From positions 1-50,606 of the forward strand of contig NZ_FMXN01000012.1 of assembly GCF_900104245.1 (NCBI RefSeq): a stretch of DNA of 50,606 bases, read 5' to 3'. Source of the DNA: Pseudidiomarina indica (GTDB taxonomy: Bacteria; Pseudomonadota; Gammaproteobacteria; Enterobacterales; Alteromonadaceae). A program made the translations under genes and the position numbers. Positions 36,413 through 46,012 of this stretch are shown here, in pieces. The number at the start of each line of letters is the position of its first letter. Position 1 is the stretch's first letter. Under the pieces are notes generated by a model that was given only the letters and a program-made list of their open reading frames with translations, was not told the DNA's origin and made no database searches.

Positions 36413-36923
36413 GTTGCGCGCACCATTGTTGAATACGTTCTTCGCTGAATTGATATTGGCTATCTTCATCGAGGGCAAGCCCGACAAAAAACTCGCCATC
36501 GGAGGTCAATGCTTTCGAAGCGGCGAAGTCGTAGCCCTGATTGGGCCACAAGCCAATTCGAATGCACCCTTGGGTGCCTGCATGGCTGGCTAATTCATCG
36601 TGCAGCATGCCCAAGGCATCTTGGAACCAGTCGGTATAGCCAACCTGATCACCCATGCCGAATAAGGCAACAATTTTGCCATTGAGCTGCAACGTCGCAA
36701 TGTCATCCCAATGGCTTTCCCAATCTTCTTGAATCTCGCCAAAATCCCATGTCGAAAGCCCAAAAATAATGACGTCAAATTCCTCTGCCTGCTGCAGGGG
36801 AACTTCTTTAATATTAAATAACTCGACCTCTCCGGGAGCAAATTGAGCTTGTATTTTTTCCGCGGCAATTTCGGTAAAACAAGTGGTTGAGCCGTAAAAT
36901 AAACCAATACGTAACGCCATCAT
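36378..36923 (-). CDS. fldB: Flavodoxin FldB
   Basis: Long-chain flavodoxin carrying FMN as a low-potential electron carrier. The phosphate loop is FYGSTTCFTE (about residues 9-18). The isoalloxazine-contacting segments are STWDFGEIQEDWE and ALFGMGDQVGYTDWFQDALGMLHD. The C terminus (FFVGLALDEDSQYQFSEERIQQWC) matches E. coli FldB closely. The start is ATG 36923 or 36920 behind AGGCGA. 181 residues. It overlaps the HIT gene at its 3' end. Confidence 0.93.
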   Translation of the reverse strand: MMALRIGLFYGSTTCFTEIAAEKIQAQFAPGEVELFNIKEVPLQQAEEFDVIIFGLSTWDFGEIQEDWESHWDDIATLQLNGKIVALFGMGDQVGYTDWFQDALGMLHDELASHAGTQGCIRIGLWPNQGYDFAASKALTSDGEFFVGLALDEDSQYQFSEERIQQWCAQLKDELANVVTL

Positions 36924-37055
36924 ACTTCGCCTAAAAGGGTTTCATTTCGTTGCTGTTATGGCGTCATAGTGTACCAGAAAAAGTTATCCGTATGGTATGC
37001 TATGGGCGAAGGAATGGGTTTTATAACACCCCAGCGGGGGAACTGAGGAATAACG

Positions 37056-37355
37056 ATGGCAGCAGTGGGTAATCAGGGCTTATTTCAGGGGTATGTGAGT
37101 GATTTAGAACAGGTCTTTGACGATTTGGTCGCGACCGGTACCGATGACGAATTGTTTGCTAGTGGCTATTTACGGGGCCACTTTGATCTCGTTGTGGCCC
37201 AATTAGAGTTACAAGAACAAGCTCAGACTGAGGCAATTTTACCGGCGGTACATCAGTCGGTGGAACAAGCGAAGCATGAGCTTTCTCCTACAGATATGGC
37301 GCACATTCAAGCGTTGCTTCACCGTCTTGCAGACGTTCCGGTGCCAACCGCTTAA
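37056..37355 (+). CDS. yfcL: YfcL family protein
   Basis: Small soluble protein of 99 residues matching E. coli YfcL, best seen in TDDELFASGYLRGHFDLVVAQLEL (about residues 28-51). Function unknown. GAGG precedes ATG 37056. It lies next to mnmC and fabB, as in E. coli, but here it is convergent with mnmC and the last 68 bases overlap mnmC on the other strand. Confidence 0.88.
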   Translation: MAAVGNQGLFQGYVSDLEQVFDDLVATGTDDELFASGYLRGHFDLVVAQLELQEQAQTEAILPAVHQSVEQAKHELSPTDMAHIQALLHRLADVPVPTA

Positions 37356-39210
37356 CCAGCTCAGCACTCAGCGGTAAGGGTTCACCCAGCCATTGACTGA
37401 CCAGTAACTCTGCACATAGCGGAGCGCTGGTGAACCCCCGTGAGCTGAGTCCTCCGATAATTCCCAATGATGCGGATAACCAACCGGCCATCGGTAAGTG
37501 ATCGCGGGTGGTATGCCGCAGTGCGGCACGATCTGCCACAGGCACTAAATTGTGCGTCCAAGGCTGTTGCACATCGCTCTGTAGCTGGGCTAAGTTTGTT
37601 GCAGTATCTTCGGGTGCCAGCTCGCGATAATGCTGGGGATCAAACTGCCGTTGGTAGGTTGCCCCCACACAGTGGCAGGCAGTCTCGGAGTCGAGTACAG
37701 GCGTAAAATATCCTTTGTAGCAGACCACCACCGGACATTCTTGGCTGGTGCTATTGGCAGCAACTTGAGTGACTTGGCCGCGAACCGCTTCAGTTGCAAT
37801 ATGCCATTGCTGTAATAAGGGGAGCAGGCCAGCACCAGCGGCAAGAATGAGGGTATGGGCGTGGAATTCCTCGCCGTGTTCGCTGGTTAATCGCCACCCG
37901 CCATCTGTGGTGGGAGTGACTGCTTGGATACTGACGCCTTGTTGTACCGTTAAGCGTTCACCACATTGGGTCAGCAGATGATGGACCAATTGCGGCGGCG
38001 CGACCCAGCCTGAACTGGGATACCACAACGACGGTACGGCCGGTAACTCGGCCCAAATTTGTTGGGTCTGATCCGCCTCGAGTGAAGTCACCATGGTGGG
38101 GGCATAGACCCCATGTTCAGCCAACTTCTGTTGCCGTTGTAAACGTTTTGCTTGAGTGGCTAACTGTACCATTCCACAACCATGCCAATAGGGTTTACCT
38201 ATCCCTTGATAAAATTGACGGGCATGATCAAATGCACTCAAGTGAAAGCGGCTGAGTGGACTTAACTCTACTTGCAACAACGGATACACAGCACCTTGGG
38301 CGTTGCCTGAGGCACCATCGGCAATTCCTTCGCTCAGCAAGTGAACCTGATAGCCTCGCTGGGTGAGCGACCAAGCCACACAAGCGGCAGCAATTCCGCC
38401 ACCAACAATGGTGACAGGAACACCAGGGTCGGGCCGAGCTGCTGGCGTCACCGAAGGCGTTGCGGTAGGTAACATGCCGTGCAGCATTTCTCGTTTGTGA
38501 CCGAAGCCTTTGCTTTTTTTGACCTCAAAGCCTGCTGCCTGCAACCCTCGTCGTACGGAACCCGCAGCTGTGAAGGTGGCAAAAGTTCCTTGCTCGCGAC
38601 AGCTGGCCGCCATGGCTTGATACAAACTGTCTTGCCACATTTGAGGATTTTTATCAGGAGCGAAGCCATCCAGAAACCAAGCATCAACGGTTTGCTGTGC
38701 GTAGGGCAACCAATGCGGTAACTGCTCATGGAGATCACCGAACCATAAATCCAAGGTCACGCGATGGTGGTGAAACTGGATACGGTGACAACCGGCGTGA
38801 GGCGCGGGATAGGCTTCTAGCAGCGCTTGGCAGTATTGGCTTAGGTGAGGAAACGCCGCCATCGCTTGGGCGATATCAGTGGGTGCCATTGGATATTTTT
38901 CAAAGGACACGTAATGCAAGCGTTGGGATGCAGGTGCCGTTCGTTCGAACAAATCCCAGCAGGCTAAAAAGTTTAGGCCTGTGCCAAAGCCAGTTTCAGC
39001 AATTGTAAATGGTGTATTGCGGGGTGTTTGCCAGCGTTCAGGGAGCCCATTATGTTGCAAAAACACATAGTTGGTTTCCGCTAACCCATTTTCATTGTTA
39101 AAATAAATGTCATCAAATTGGTCGGCGATAGGAATGCCAAGTGCGTTGAACGTGACGTTCGCGTGCTGAATGGGAGCATACTTGACTGAATTTGGCTTGT
39201 TTTGACTCAC
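37288..39210 (-). CDS. mnmC: Bifunctional tRNA mnm5(s2)U34 biosynthesis protein MnmC
   Basis: Completes the mnm5U modification at the wobble position of several tRNAs. The N-terminal half is the SAM-dependent methyltransferase (ETGFGTGLNFLACW, WFLDGFAPDKNPQMW). The C-terminal half is the FAD oxidoreductase that removes the carboxymethyl group (VTIVGGGIAAACVAWSL at about residue 265, GASGNAQGAVYPLLQ, GGLSSRGFTSAPLCAELL). I chose GTG 39210 (VSQNKPNSVKYAPIQ), which has GGGGA five bases upstream; the frame opens at GTG 39249. About 640 residues, near the usual 660. It is divergent from fabB, with 142 bp between the starts. Confidence 0.95.
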   Translation of the reverse strand: MSQNKPNSVKYAPIQHANVTFNALGIPIADQFDDIYFNNENGLAETNYVFLQHNGLPERWQTPRNTPFTIAETGFGTGLNFLACWDLFERTAPASQRLHYVSFEKYPMAPTDIAQAMAAFPHLSQYCQALLEAYPAPHAGCHRIQFHHHRVTLDLWFGDLHEQLPHWLPYAQQTVDAWFLDGFAPDKNPQMWQDSLYQAMAASCREQGTFATFTAAGSVRRGLQAAGFEVKKSKGFGHKREMLHGMLPTATPSVTPAARPDPGVPVTIVGGGIAAACVAWSLTQRGYQVHLLSEGIADGASGNAQGAVYPLLQVELSPLSRFHLSAFDHARQFYQGIGKPYWHGCGMVQLATQAKRLQRQQKLAEHGVYAPTMVTSLEADQTQQIWAELPAVPSLWYPSSGWVAPPQLVHHLLTQCGERLTVQQGVSIQAVTPTTDGGWRLTSEHGEEFHAHTLILAAGAGLLPLLQQWHIATEAVRGQVTQVAANSTSQECPVVVCYKGYFTPVLDSETACHCVGATYQRQFDPQHYRELAPEDTATNLAQLQSDVQQPWTHNLVPVADRAALRHTTRDHLPMAGWLSASLGIIGGLSSRGFTSAPLCAELLVSQWLGEPLPLSAELVKRLAPERLQDGEATLECAPYL

Positions 39211-39352
39211 TGTAATCCCCACGGAAGACAAGAAAACCTTGATGGACACCTGTTAGTGTATCAAGAATGCGTTAGAATGCGTGGAAAGCAGACCACTTTT
39301 CTTGCCAATTAGGCTACCATACAGCAGCGCTCAGCAAGTACAGGATATGAGA

Positions 39353-40564
39353 ATGAGAAGAGCAGTGATTACCGGGATGGGCATTGTGTCCAGTATCGGA
39401 TTGAATAAACAAGAGGTGTTGGAGTCGTTACAACAAGGACGCTCGGGCATCGAATTTTCACAAGAATTCGCCGATATGGGGTTGCGTTGCCAGGTATGGG
39501 GACCCGTTCGTGCGAACCCTGCTGATTACATTGACCGTAAAGCATTGCGGTTTATGGGCAATTCAGCCGCCTATGCTTATATGGCGATGGCACAAGCTAT
39601 TGAAGATGCTGGCTTAACTCCGGAACAAGTGTCAAACCCACGTACGGGTTTGGTCGTGGGTTCAGGCGGAGCATCGGGTGAGCACCAGGTTGCTGCTGCG
39701 GATATTATGCGTGAAAAAGGCGTCAAACGAGTGGGGCCTTATATGGTTCCGCGTTGTATGGCATCAACCACGTCCGCATGTTTAGCCACACCCTTCCAAA
39801 TTAAAGGAGTGAACTATTCCATTAGTTCAGCCTGTGCAACCTCTGCACACTGTATTGGTCACGCACTTGAACTGATTCAGTTTGGTAAACAAGATCGCGT
39901 GTTTGCCGGTGGTGGTGAAGAGTTGCATTGGACCTTGGGTATGGAGTTTGATGCGATGGGTGCGTTGTCAACGAAGTACAATGACACGCCAACCAAAGCC
40001 TCGCGTACCTACGACGCTGATCGTGATGGGTTCGTACCAGCCGGCGGCGGCGGTATTTTAGTGATTGAAGAACTCGAAGCTGCACTGGCTCGAGGTGCTC
40101 ATATCTATGCTGAAATTGTCGGCTATGGTGCAACCTCTGATGGATTCGATATGGTCGCTCCATCAGGTGAAGGCGCTGTGCGTTGCATGGAAATGGCACT
40201 CGCCACGGTAGATACCCCGATTGATTACTTAAATACTCATGGTACTTCCACGCCAGTAGGTGATACCAAGGAATTGGAAGCTATTCGTGAAGTGTTTGGT
40301 GAGCAACTGCCTTATATCAGTGCCACCAAAGCCATGACAGGCCACGCGTTAGGTGCGGCCGGTGTGCATGAAGCGATTTACTCATTGCTGATGATGCAGC
40401 ATGGATTTGTCGCACCTTCAATCAATATTGATAATTTAGACCCAGCTGCGGAAGGCATGAATATTGTTCGTGAAACAACTGCAGCGGAGTTGACCACCAT
40501 CATGTCCAATAGCTTTGGCTTTGGTGGAACGAACGCCACCTTGGTGTTACGCAAATATCAATAA
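39353..40564 (+). CDS. fabB: 3-oxoacyl-ACP synthase I (FabB)
   Basis: Condensing enzyme of fatty acid elongation, required with FabA for unsaturated fatty acids. The nucleophile is Cys161 in [12 protein letters not shown], with catalytic histidines in [11 protein letters not shown] and [13 protein letters not shown], and the C-terminal [13 protein letters not shown]. It is very similar to E. coli FabB throughout. I chose ATG 39353 ([16 protein letters not shown]), with AGGA seven bases upstream, giving 403 residues (406 in E. coli). A frame opening at 39281 is longer but unsupported. A strong terminator follows. Confidence 0.97.
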   Translation: MRRAVITGMGIVSSIGLNKQEVLESLQQGRSGIEFSQEFADMGLRCQVWGPVRANPADYIDRKALRFMGNSAAYAYMAMAQAIEDAGLTPEQVSNPRTGLVVGSGGASGEHQVAAADIMREKGVKRVGPYMVPRCMASTTSACLATPFQIKGVNYSISSACATSAHCIGHALELIQFGKQDRVFAGGGEELHWTLGMEFDAMGALSTKYNDTPTKASRTYDADRDGFVPAGGGGILVIEELEAALARGAHIYAEIVGYGATSDGFDMVAPSGEGAVRCMEMALATVDTPIDYLNTHGTSTPVGDTKELEAIREVFGEQLPYISATKAMTGHALGAAGVHEAIYSLLMMQHGFVAPSINIDNLDPAAEGMNIVRETTAAELTTIMSNSFGFGGTNATLVLRKYQ

Positions 40565-40593
40565 TTCACGTTGACTCATTGTGAATGTTCTTT

Positions 40594-40621
40594 AAAAAGG
40601 TGCGCACGGGCGCACCTTTTT
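40594..40621 (+). terminator. Terminator after fabB
   Basis: Stem AAAAAGGTGCGC / GCGCACCTTTTT with loop ACGG, 29 bases after the fabB stop. It separates fabB from the pdxB-purF section. Confidence 0.92.
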
Positions 40622-40673
40622 GTTGTATGCTCCATGACTATTCTCGTTCACCTTTTTGAATAAGGGTTGCTGC

Positions 40674-41891
40674 ATGCACCTCCTTGCTGATGCAACAATG
40701 CCACTAGTCAGTGAACTGGCTCAATATCTTGCCCAAGCGTTAGCTCCGAGTGGCCAATCGGTGCAGCTAACGACCTTTACCGGACGTCAACCCTCTGCCG
40801 CTCAGTTGATACAGGCTGAAGTGCTCTTGATTCGTTCCATTACACAAGTTGATGCGGCGTTACTACAACAAGCACCGCACCTGCGCTGGGTCGGGACTGC
40901 CACCATTGGCACCGAACATGTCGACGCCCACGCCTGTCAGGCAGCAGGGGTGACCTTTGTGTCAACTCCTGGAGTCAATGCGAATGCGGTGGGGGATTAT
41001 GTGGTGGCTGCTGTCAGTGAGCTGGCGCTGCGGGACGGACAGCTGCCTACTGGTGACGTTGCCATTATCGGTGCGGGTCATACCGGACGTGCGGCAGGGC
41101 AGCGATTGCAAGGGCTCGGGCTGCGAGTACATTATTATGATCCCCCGTTAGTGCAATCATGGACGCCTCAAAAAATACAACAAGAACCACTGGATATTCA
41201 TGCGGATTGGCAGCGGGTGTTGGCCAGTCAGGTCATTAGTTGTCATGTGCCCTTAGTGCATGAAGGCAGGTTCCCGACCCATCATTTATTTGATGTAGAG
41301 GCGATTGCTCGCCTGCAGGCTGGGACCATCCTGATTAATGCCAGTCGCGGCGCGGTCGTGGCTGAAGAGGCGTTACGGCAAGCCATGCACCGTCAACAAG
41401 AGTTGCGCGTGGTGCTGGATGTGTGGGAGCACGAGCCACAAATTGCTCCCGATCTCCTCCCCTGGCTGAGTTTAGCAACGCCCCATATTGCGGGGCATAG
41501 CGTGATTGGCAAAGTAGCCGGCACCTGGCAGCTGTTTGCACAACTGCTGCAGTTTATTCGTCGTGACGATATTATGTTGCCTCCAGTTGAGGAGTTGTTG
41601 GCACCTTGGCCGGCTGCCACTCGACGTTACCACTGGCACACAGAAACCGCTCCTAGTTGGCAAATGCTAGCATCTTGGGTGCGCGAGATTTATGATATAA
41701 GAGACGATGATGCGCAGTTACGCCAAGCACCGTCAACCGCTGCCGCTTTTGACCAATTGCGCCGCACTTATCAAACTCGTGGGGAGCTGTCTCAAGGGAC
41801 AGTTACTGGGGGCGATTGGTTACAACAAGCACATTGGCAGCAACGACTACAGCAGCTAAATTTTTTACCTTTAAATTCGCAGGAGCAGTGA
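40674..41891 (+). CDS. pdxB: Erythronate-4-phosphate dehydrogenase PdxB
   Basis: Second enzyme of the DXP-dependent pyridoxal phosphate pathway, oxidising 4-phosphoerythronate. D-2-hydroxyacid dehydrogenase fold: substrate part (LIRSITQVDAALL, VGTATIGTEHVD), Rossmann motif VAIIGAGHTGRAAG (about residues 126-139), then NASRGAVV and HIAGHSVIGK with the catalytic histidine. The C-terminal PdxB dimerisation domain is present. I chose ATG 40674 (MHLLADATMPLV), giving 405 residues, a little longer than the 378 of E. coli. Its stop overlaps the asd start by one base. Confidence 0.94.
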   Translation: MHLLADATMPLVSELAQYLAQALAPSGQSVQLTTFTGRQPSAAQLIQAEVLLIRSITQVDAALLQQAPHLRWVGTATIGTEHVDAHACQAAGVTFVSTPGVNANAVGDYVVAAVSELALRDGQLPTGDVAIIGAGHTGRAAGQRLQGLGLRVHYYDPPLVQSWTPQKIQQEPLDIHADWQRVLASQVISCHVPLVHEGRFPTHHLFDVEAIARLQAGTILINASRGAVVAEEALRQAMHRQQELRVVLDVWEHEPQIAPDLLPWLSLATPHIAGHSVIGKVAGTWQLFAQLLQFIRRDDIMLPPVEELLAPWPAATRRYHWHTETAPSWQMLASWVREIYDIRDDDAQLRQAPSTAAAFDQLRRTYQTRGELSQGTVTGGDWLQQAHWQQRLQQLNFLPLNSQEQ

Positions 41892-42907
41892 TGGCACGTG
41901 CATTTAATATCGCAGTTTTAGGAGCCACCGGGCTGGTTGGTCAGCATTTGATTGAGCTGTTAGCCGAACGGGAGTTTCCCGTGGCACAACTGTTCCCGTT
42001 AGCAAGTCGTCGCTCCGCCGGAAGTACCGTCACGTTTCGTGGTGAAGAACTGACGGTGTTAGATGCGGATAGTTTTGATTGGAGTGAAGTAGACATTGCG
42101 TTTTTCTCTGCGGGCGGAAGCATTTCTCGAATGTATGCACCGCGAGCTGCAGAAGCGGGTTGTATCGTTATCGATAATACCTCTGAATACCGCTATGAGC
42201 CGGATATTCCTTTGGTGGTGCCAGAAGTGAATGCCCATGCATTGGCTGATTTTCGCAATCGCAACATCATTGCTAATCCGAACTGTTCGACCATTCAAAT
42301 GTTGGTTGCGTTGAAACCTATTTATGATGCGGTGGGGATTGAGCGCATCAACGTTGCCACTTATCAGTCAACTTCTGGCGCAGGGAAAGAGGCGATGGAT
42401 GAGTTGGCTCAGCAGACAGTGGCCTTGTTAAATGGCCGCCCAGCTGAGGTGAAACAGTTCAGTCGTCAAATCGCGTTTAACTGTATTCCGCAAATCGACG
42501 TTTTCCTGGACAATGACTACACCAAGGAAGAAATGAAAATGGTGTGGGAAACCCAAAAGATTTTTGGTGACATGTCGATTCGGGTGAATGCAACTGCGGT
42601 GCGGGTGCCGGTGTTTTATGGGCATGCCGAAGCATTGCATATCGAAACATTGCAGCCACTTGATGCCACCACGGCGAAAGATTTATTGCGCCAAGCGCCG
42701 GGCGTCGTGCTACTCGAGAATAATGACGAGTTCCCAACTCAAATCGGCCAAGCAACAGGGCATGATGAGGTTTATGTGGGGCGTGTCCGCAATGATATTT
42801 CTCATCCAAATGGTTTGAACTTGTGGGTCGTAGCCGATAATGTACGGAAAGGTGCCGCAACGAATAGTATTCAAATTGCCGAGCACTTAATTCGAGACTA
42901 CTTATAA
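41891..42907 (+). CDS. asd: Aspartate-semialdehyde dehydrogenase (Asd/Usg family)
   Basis: Produces aspartate semialdehyde for lysine, threonine and methionine synthesis. NADP-binding start VLGATGLVGQHLIELL. Catalytic Cys132 in NPNCSTIQ, substrate Gln in TYQSTSGAGKEA, and His245 in PVFYGHAEAL are all present. The E. coli gene in this position, usg, is a homologue that has lost the cysteine; this one looks catalytically complete. 338 residues from ATG 41891, overlapping the pdxB stop by one base; the longer frame from 41816 lies inside pdxB. Other asd genes may exist outside the window. Confidence 0.9.
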   Translation: MARAFNIAVLGATGLVGQHLIELLAEREFPVAQLFPLASRRSAGSTVTFRGEELTVLDADSFDWSEVDIAFFSAGGSISRMYAPRAAEAGCIVIDNTSEYRYEPDIPLVVPEVNAHALADFRNRNIIANPNCSTIQMLVALKPIYDAVGIERINVATYQSTSGAGKEAMDELAQQTVALLNGRPAEVKQFSRQIAFNCIPQIDVFLDNDYTKEEMKMVWETQKIFGDMSIRVNATAVRVPVFYGHAEALHIETLQPLDATTAKDLLRQAPGVVLLENNDEFPTQIGQATGHDEVYVGRVRNDISHPNGLNLWVVADNVRKGAATNSIQIAEHLIRDYL

Positions 42908-42937
42908 CGATAACGAAACGCTCAAAGGATTGGTTCA

Positions 42938-44251
42938 ATGAAGCAGAATCGTATGGCTCTTATAACAGGGTTGGCGCTGTTACTGGCGAGTAACAGTCTG
43001 CCGGTAGCTGCTCAGAATACGACGGTGGATGAGGCCGTGGTAGCGGCTGCACGGCAGGTCGATGAGCGGTGGCAAGCCGACCGTTTTGGGCCCATTAAAT
43101 CATCTGATACGCTCTGGTCCATTGCAATGTACTATAGCGACAACACCGATTTATCGGTGTACGAGATGATGGATCTGTTCATTGAGCTGAACCCACGGGC
43201 TTTCGTTGATAATCATCCCAGCCACATGCTGGATGGTTTTTATTTGCGTGTTCCTGATGTGGCACAGCAAGGCGTTCGTGAGCGTTTACGTGCGGTGCAA
43301 CAAGAACAGCAACAACAGCAACAACAGCAACAACAGCAGCAGTTTCAGCAAGCTGAGCCACAAGCTGAGCAGAATGATGCTGACAAAGTGGTGTTTGAAC
43401 GTAACGATTTAGCCGTATTACGCACCCAATTGGCGCAATCCATAGAGTTAATTGAGCAGCTCAATGATGAAAATGCACAATTGCAGGAGCGCCTAGCAAC
43501 GGTTAGCAGCGAGCTGAATCAACTGCGCCTTAAAGTAGACGCCGAACAAACCGCTGAAGATGAATTGCAACAACAAATCGAGGCGGAGCTGGCAGCAACC
43601 AAAGAAGCGATACAGCCTTCAGCGAATCAACGTTCATCACAAACCAAACAAGCACTTCAGAGTACGTCAAATGGCGTCGACTTTGTAACATGGATATTGC
43701 AGCCGTTGCCGTTATTTTTGGCGAGTTTGGTGGTTATTTTGGTGCTGGTGCTGATTATAACGGTAATTTACTTACGACGCAGTTCGCGTGAACCGGGAAG
43801 TTTGTATCATCAGGCGGTCAAGGCCGCGGATCAAGAGCAGCAACCGCAACAAGAGTCAGATGAGGCAGAGCCAGTGCTTGCTGCTTCGCCCAGTGAAGCC
43901 GAGGTGGACGCACCTACGCCTTCACCTACGCCTACATTAGCGGAGTCGGTGGATATTCCGACCAATCCTGCTGAAGAGAATGCCTTTATTGAAATTGAAA
44001 CGTTGCTGGAAGAAGCCGAAGCGGCCGCCAATGAAAGTGGCACCAGTCGGTTTGAACGCGAATCTGGGCAAGTGGATGATACCGATGAAACCCCTTGGGG
44101 GCTGATCCATTTAGCCCGTTTTTATTTGGAAGTAGACGATTTAGCGTCGGCCCGTGCTGAGCTAGAGAAAGTGAATGACAGCGATGACGATGATGCCAAA
44201 CGTGAAGCCGCCATGCTGTTACAGCAAATCAAAAATCAGGAACGTGAATGA
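42938..44251 (+). CDS. fimV: FimV-like peptidoglycan-binding membrane protein
   Basis: 437-residue FimV/TspA-type protein, in other bacteria a polar hub needed for type IV pilus assembly and twitching. A signal peptide ([20 protein letters not shown]) is followed by a FimV/LysM-like N-terminal domain ([18 protein letters not shown], about 50-67), a polyglutamine tract (about 122-137), a coiled coil (about 150-215), and a membrane helix (about 257-278). An acidic cytoplasmic tail ends in a TPR-like unit ([22 protein letters not shown]). It is shorter than Pseudomonas FimV (about 900). Position between asd and truA is as in Pseudomonas. The stop overlaps truA by four bases. Confidence 0.85.
   Translation: MKQNRMALITGLALLLASNSLPVAAQNTTVDEAVVAAARQVDERWQADRFGPIKSSDTLWSIAMYYSDNTDLSVYEMMDLFIELNPRAFVDNHPSHMLDGFYLRVPDVAQQGVRERLRAVQQEQQQQQQQQQQQQFQQAEPQAEQNDADKVVFERNDLAVLRTQLAQSIELIEQLNDENAQLQERLATVSSELNQLRLKVDAEQTAEDELQQQIEAELAATKEAIQPSANQRSSQTKQALQSTSNGVDFVTWILQPLPLFLASLVVILVLVLIITVIYLRRSSREPGSLYHQAVKAADQEQQPQQESDEAEPVLAASPSEAEVDAPTPSPTPTLAESVDIPTNPAEENAFIEIETLLEEAEAAANESGTSRFERESGQVDDTDETPWGLIHLARFYLEVDDLASARAELEKVNDSDDDDAKREAAMLLQQIKNQERE
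43302..43345 (+). repeat. CAA/CAG triplet tract encoding polyglutamine in FimV
   Basis: Nearly uninterrupted CAA-CAG codons with a nine-base subunit (CAACAACAG) repeated several times, encoding about 14 glutamines broken once by Glu. Expansion or contraction would be in frame. Confidence 0.85.
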
Positions 44252-45045
44252 GTAGTACGCGCATCGCGCTAGGAATTGAATATGACGGCAGTCAGTTTTT
44301 TGGTTGGCAACGTCAGCGTGAAGTGGTTTGCGTGCAAGAAGTCTTGGAGCAAGCACTCAGTAAAATTGCCAACCACCCAGTACAGGTAACCTGTGCAGGG
44401 CGGACTGATGCGGGGGTACACGCAACGGGGCAGGTGGTGCATTTTGACTGTGAGACCCCTCGGGCAATGCCGGCTTGGACCATGGGGGTCAACAGCAATT
44501 TGCCAGATGCTATTGCGGTGCGTTGGGCCAAAGAGGTGCCGGCTGACTTTAATGCGCGCTTTAGTGCAACGGGCCGCCGATATCGCTATATTATTGCGAA
44601 TCAAGCACGGCGGCCTGGCATCTTGGCGCGTGGTTTGAGCCATTATCACCAACCACTCGATGCCGAGCGAATGCATGCGGCTGCACAGCACTTATTAGGT
44701 GAACACGATTTTAGCGCGTTTCGAGCCGCACAATGTCAGTCACACTCGCCGAATCGGTGTGTGACCCGAGTTGATGTGCGTCGTTATGGGCAATTTGTGG
44801 TCGTCGATATTTCTGCCAACGCATTTTTGCATCATATGGTTCGAAATATTGTCGGAAGTTTGCTCGAAGTTGGTAAAGGTGAGCAACCACTCGACTGGCT
44901 CGCTGAATTATTGGCGGGCCGCGATCGAACACGCGCTGCAGCAACGGCGAAGGCAGAAGGCTTGTATCTTGTGCAAGTTGATTATCCGGAAGCCTATGAT
45001 TTGCCCCAACTTCCACCAGGGCCATTGTGGTTACCAGACTGTTAA
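44248..45045 (+). CDS. truA: tRNA pseudouridine(38-40) synthase TruA
   Basis: Isomerises uridines 38-40 in the anticodon arm. The catalytic aspartate is Asp54 in [14 protein letters not shown], and the family segments RYRYIIAN, HNHxxxD-equivalent [11 protein letters not shown] and [13 protein letters not shown] follow. 265 residues. The ATG overlaps the fimV stop (ATGA), so it is translationally coupled. The following gene accD is 98 bases downstream; the dedA gene found between them in E. coli is absent. Confidence 0.97.
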   Translation: MSSTRIALGIEYDGSQFFGWQRQREVVCVQEVLEQALSKIANHPVQVTCAGRTDAGVHATGQVVHFDCETPRAMPAWTMGVNSNLPDAIAVRWAKEVPADFNARFSATGRRYRYIIANQARRPGILARGLSHYHQPLDAERMHAAAQHLLGEHDFSAFRAAQCQSHSPNRCVTRVDVRRYGQFVVVDISANAFLHHMVRNIVGSLLEVGKGEQPLDWLAELLAGRDRTRAAATAKAEGLYLVQVDYPEAYDLPQLPPGPLWLPDC

Positions 45046-45100
45046 GACCACTTTTTACTAAACTGAACCCATAGAATGTGCTTTAATAGAGCGTATTTAC

Positions 45101-45114
45101 TGGCGATAACGCCA
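45101..45114 (+). promoter_or_regulatory. Small hairpin in the accD leader
   Basis: TGGCG-ATAA-CGCCA inverted repeat 30 bases before the accD start. AccD of E. coli binds and represses its own mRNA; a leader hairpin could matter for such control, but no specific match is known to me. Confidence 0.3.
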
Positions 45115-45143
45115 TTTACCGACTGAGTTGATGACGAAATATT

Positions 45144-46007
45144 ATGAGCTGGATTGAGCGAATTCTTGCAAAACCAAAAAGCGGCAAGCGCCGTAACATC
45201 CCGGAAGGGGTCTGGGCGAAATGCGGTAGCTGCGATGCCATTTTGTATCATGCTGATTTAGAGCGCAGCTTAAATGTTTGCCCTAAGTGTGATCATCATA
45301 TGCGACTCTCTGCTCGCGCACGGCTTGCAAGCTTTTTAGATAATGGCACCGGGGAAGAAATTGGTGCAGAGCTTGAACCGAAAGATGTGCTGAAATTTCG
45401 TGACACGAAAAAATATCGTGATCGGATTGCTGCAGCACAAAAAGCAACCGGAGAAAAAGATGCTTTGGTAGCCCAGAAAGGGGCTTTAAAAGGCATGCCA
45501 ATTGTCGCCGTTGCATTCGAATTTGAATTTATGGGCGGCTCCATGGCATCGGTGGTGGGTGCCCGCTTTGTCAAATCTGTTGAAATTTGCTTACGCGAGC
45601 GCATTCCATTGGTGTGCTTTTCAGCCTCAGGTGGGGCGCGGATGCAGGAAGCCTTATTGTCGTTGATGCAAATGGCAAAAACCTCGGCCGCATTAGCGCG
45701 CATGAGTGAAGAAGGGATTCCGTTTATTTCGGTATTGACCGATCCAACCATGGGCGGCGTGTCTGCAAGTCTAGCCATGTTGGGCGATATTAATATTGCC
45801 GAACCAAAGGCTCTGATTGGCTTTGCTGGGCCACGGGTGATTGAGCAAACGGTTCGAGAAACGTTGCCGCCAGGGTTCCAACGAGCTGAGTTCTTATTGG
45901 ATCACGGAGCAATTGATATGATCGTGGATCGTCGTCAAATGCGGAATCGAATTGCGGCGTTAGTGGCGAAATTCCAACATTTACCAGCTCTTGCTGACGA
46001 ATTTTAA
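45144..46007 (+). CDS. accD: Acetyl-CoA carboxylase carboxyltransferase subunit beta
   Basis: Beta subunit of the carboxyltransferase that makes malonyl-CoA, pairing with AccA (not in the window). An N-terminal zinc ribbon has Cys27, Cys30, Cys46 and Cys49. The crotonase-like core has [28 protein letters not shown] and [10 protein letters not shown]. 287 residues, as usual once the E. coli C-terminal extension is discounted. folC starts five bases downstream. Confidence 0.98.
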   Translation: MSWIERILAKPKSGKRRNIPEGVWAKCGSCDAILYHADLERSLNVCPKCDHHMRLSARARLASFLDNGTGEEIGAELEPKDVLKFRDTKKYRDRIAAAQKATGEKDALVAQKGALKGMPIVAVAFEFEFMGGSMASVVGARFVKSVEICLRERIPLVCFSASGGARMQEALLSLMQMAKTSAALARMSEEGIPFISVLTDPTMGGVSASLAMLGDINIAEPKALIGFAGPRVIEQTVRETLPPGFQRAEFLLDHGAIDMIVDRRQMRNRIAALVAKFQHLPALADEF

Positions 46008-46012
46008 ATGGT

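Noticed and set aside
39211-39352. FabR or FadR site before fabB
   Set aside because: No convincing match to either palindrome in the gap between mnmC and fabB.
43302-43345. CAA/CAG tract as a non-coding repeat
   Set aside because: It lies in frame within FimV and encodes glutamine; no separate element is needed.
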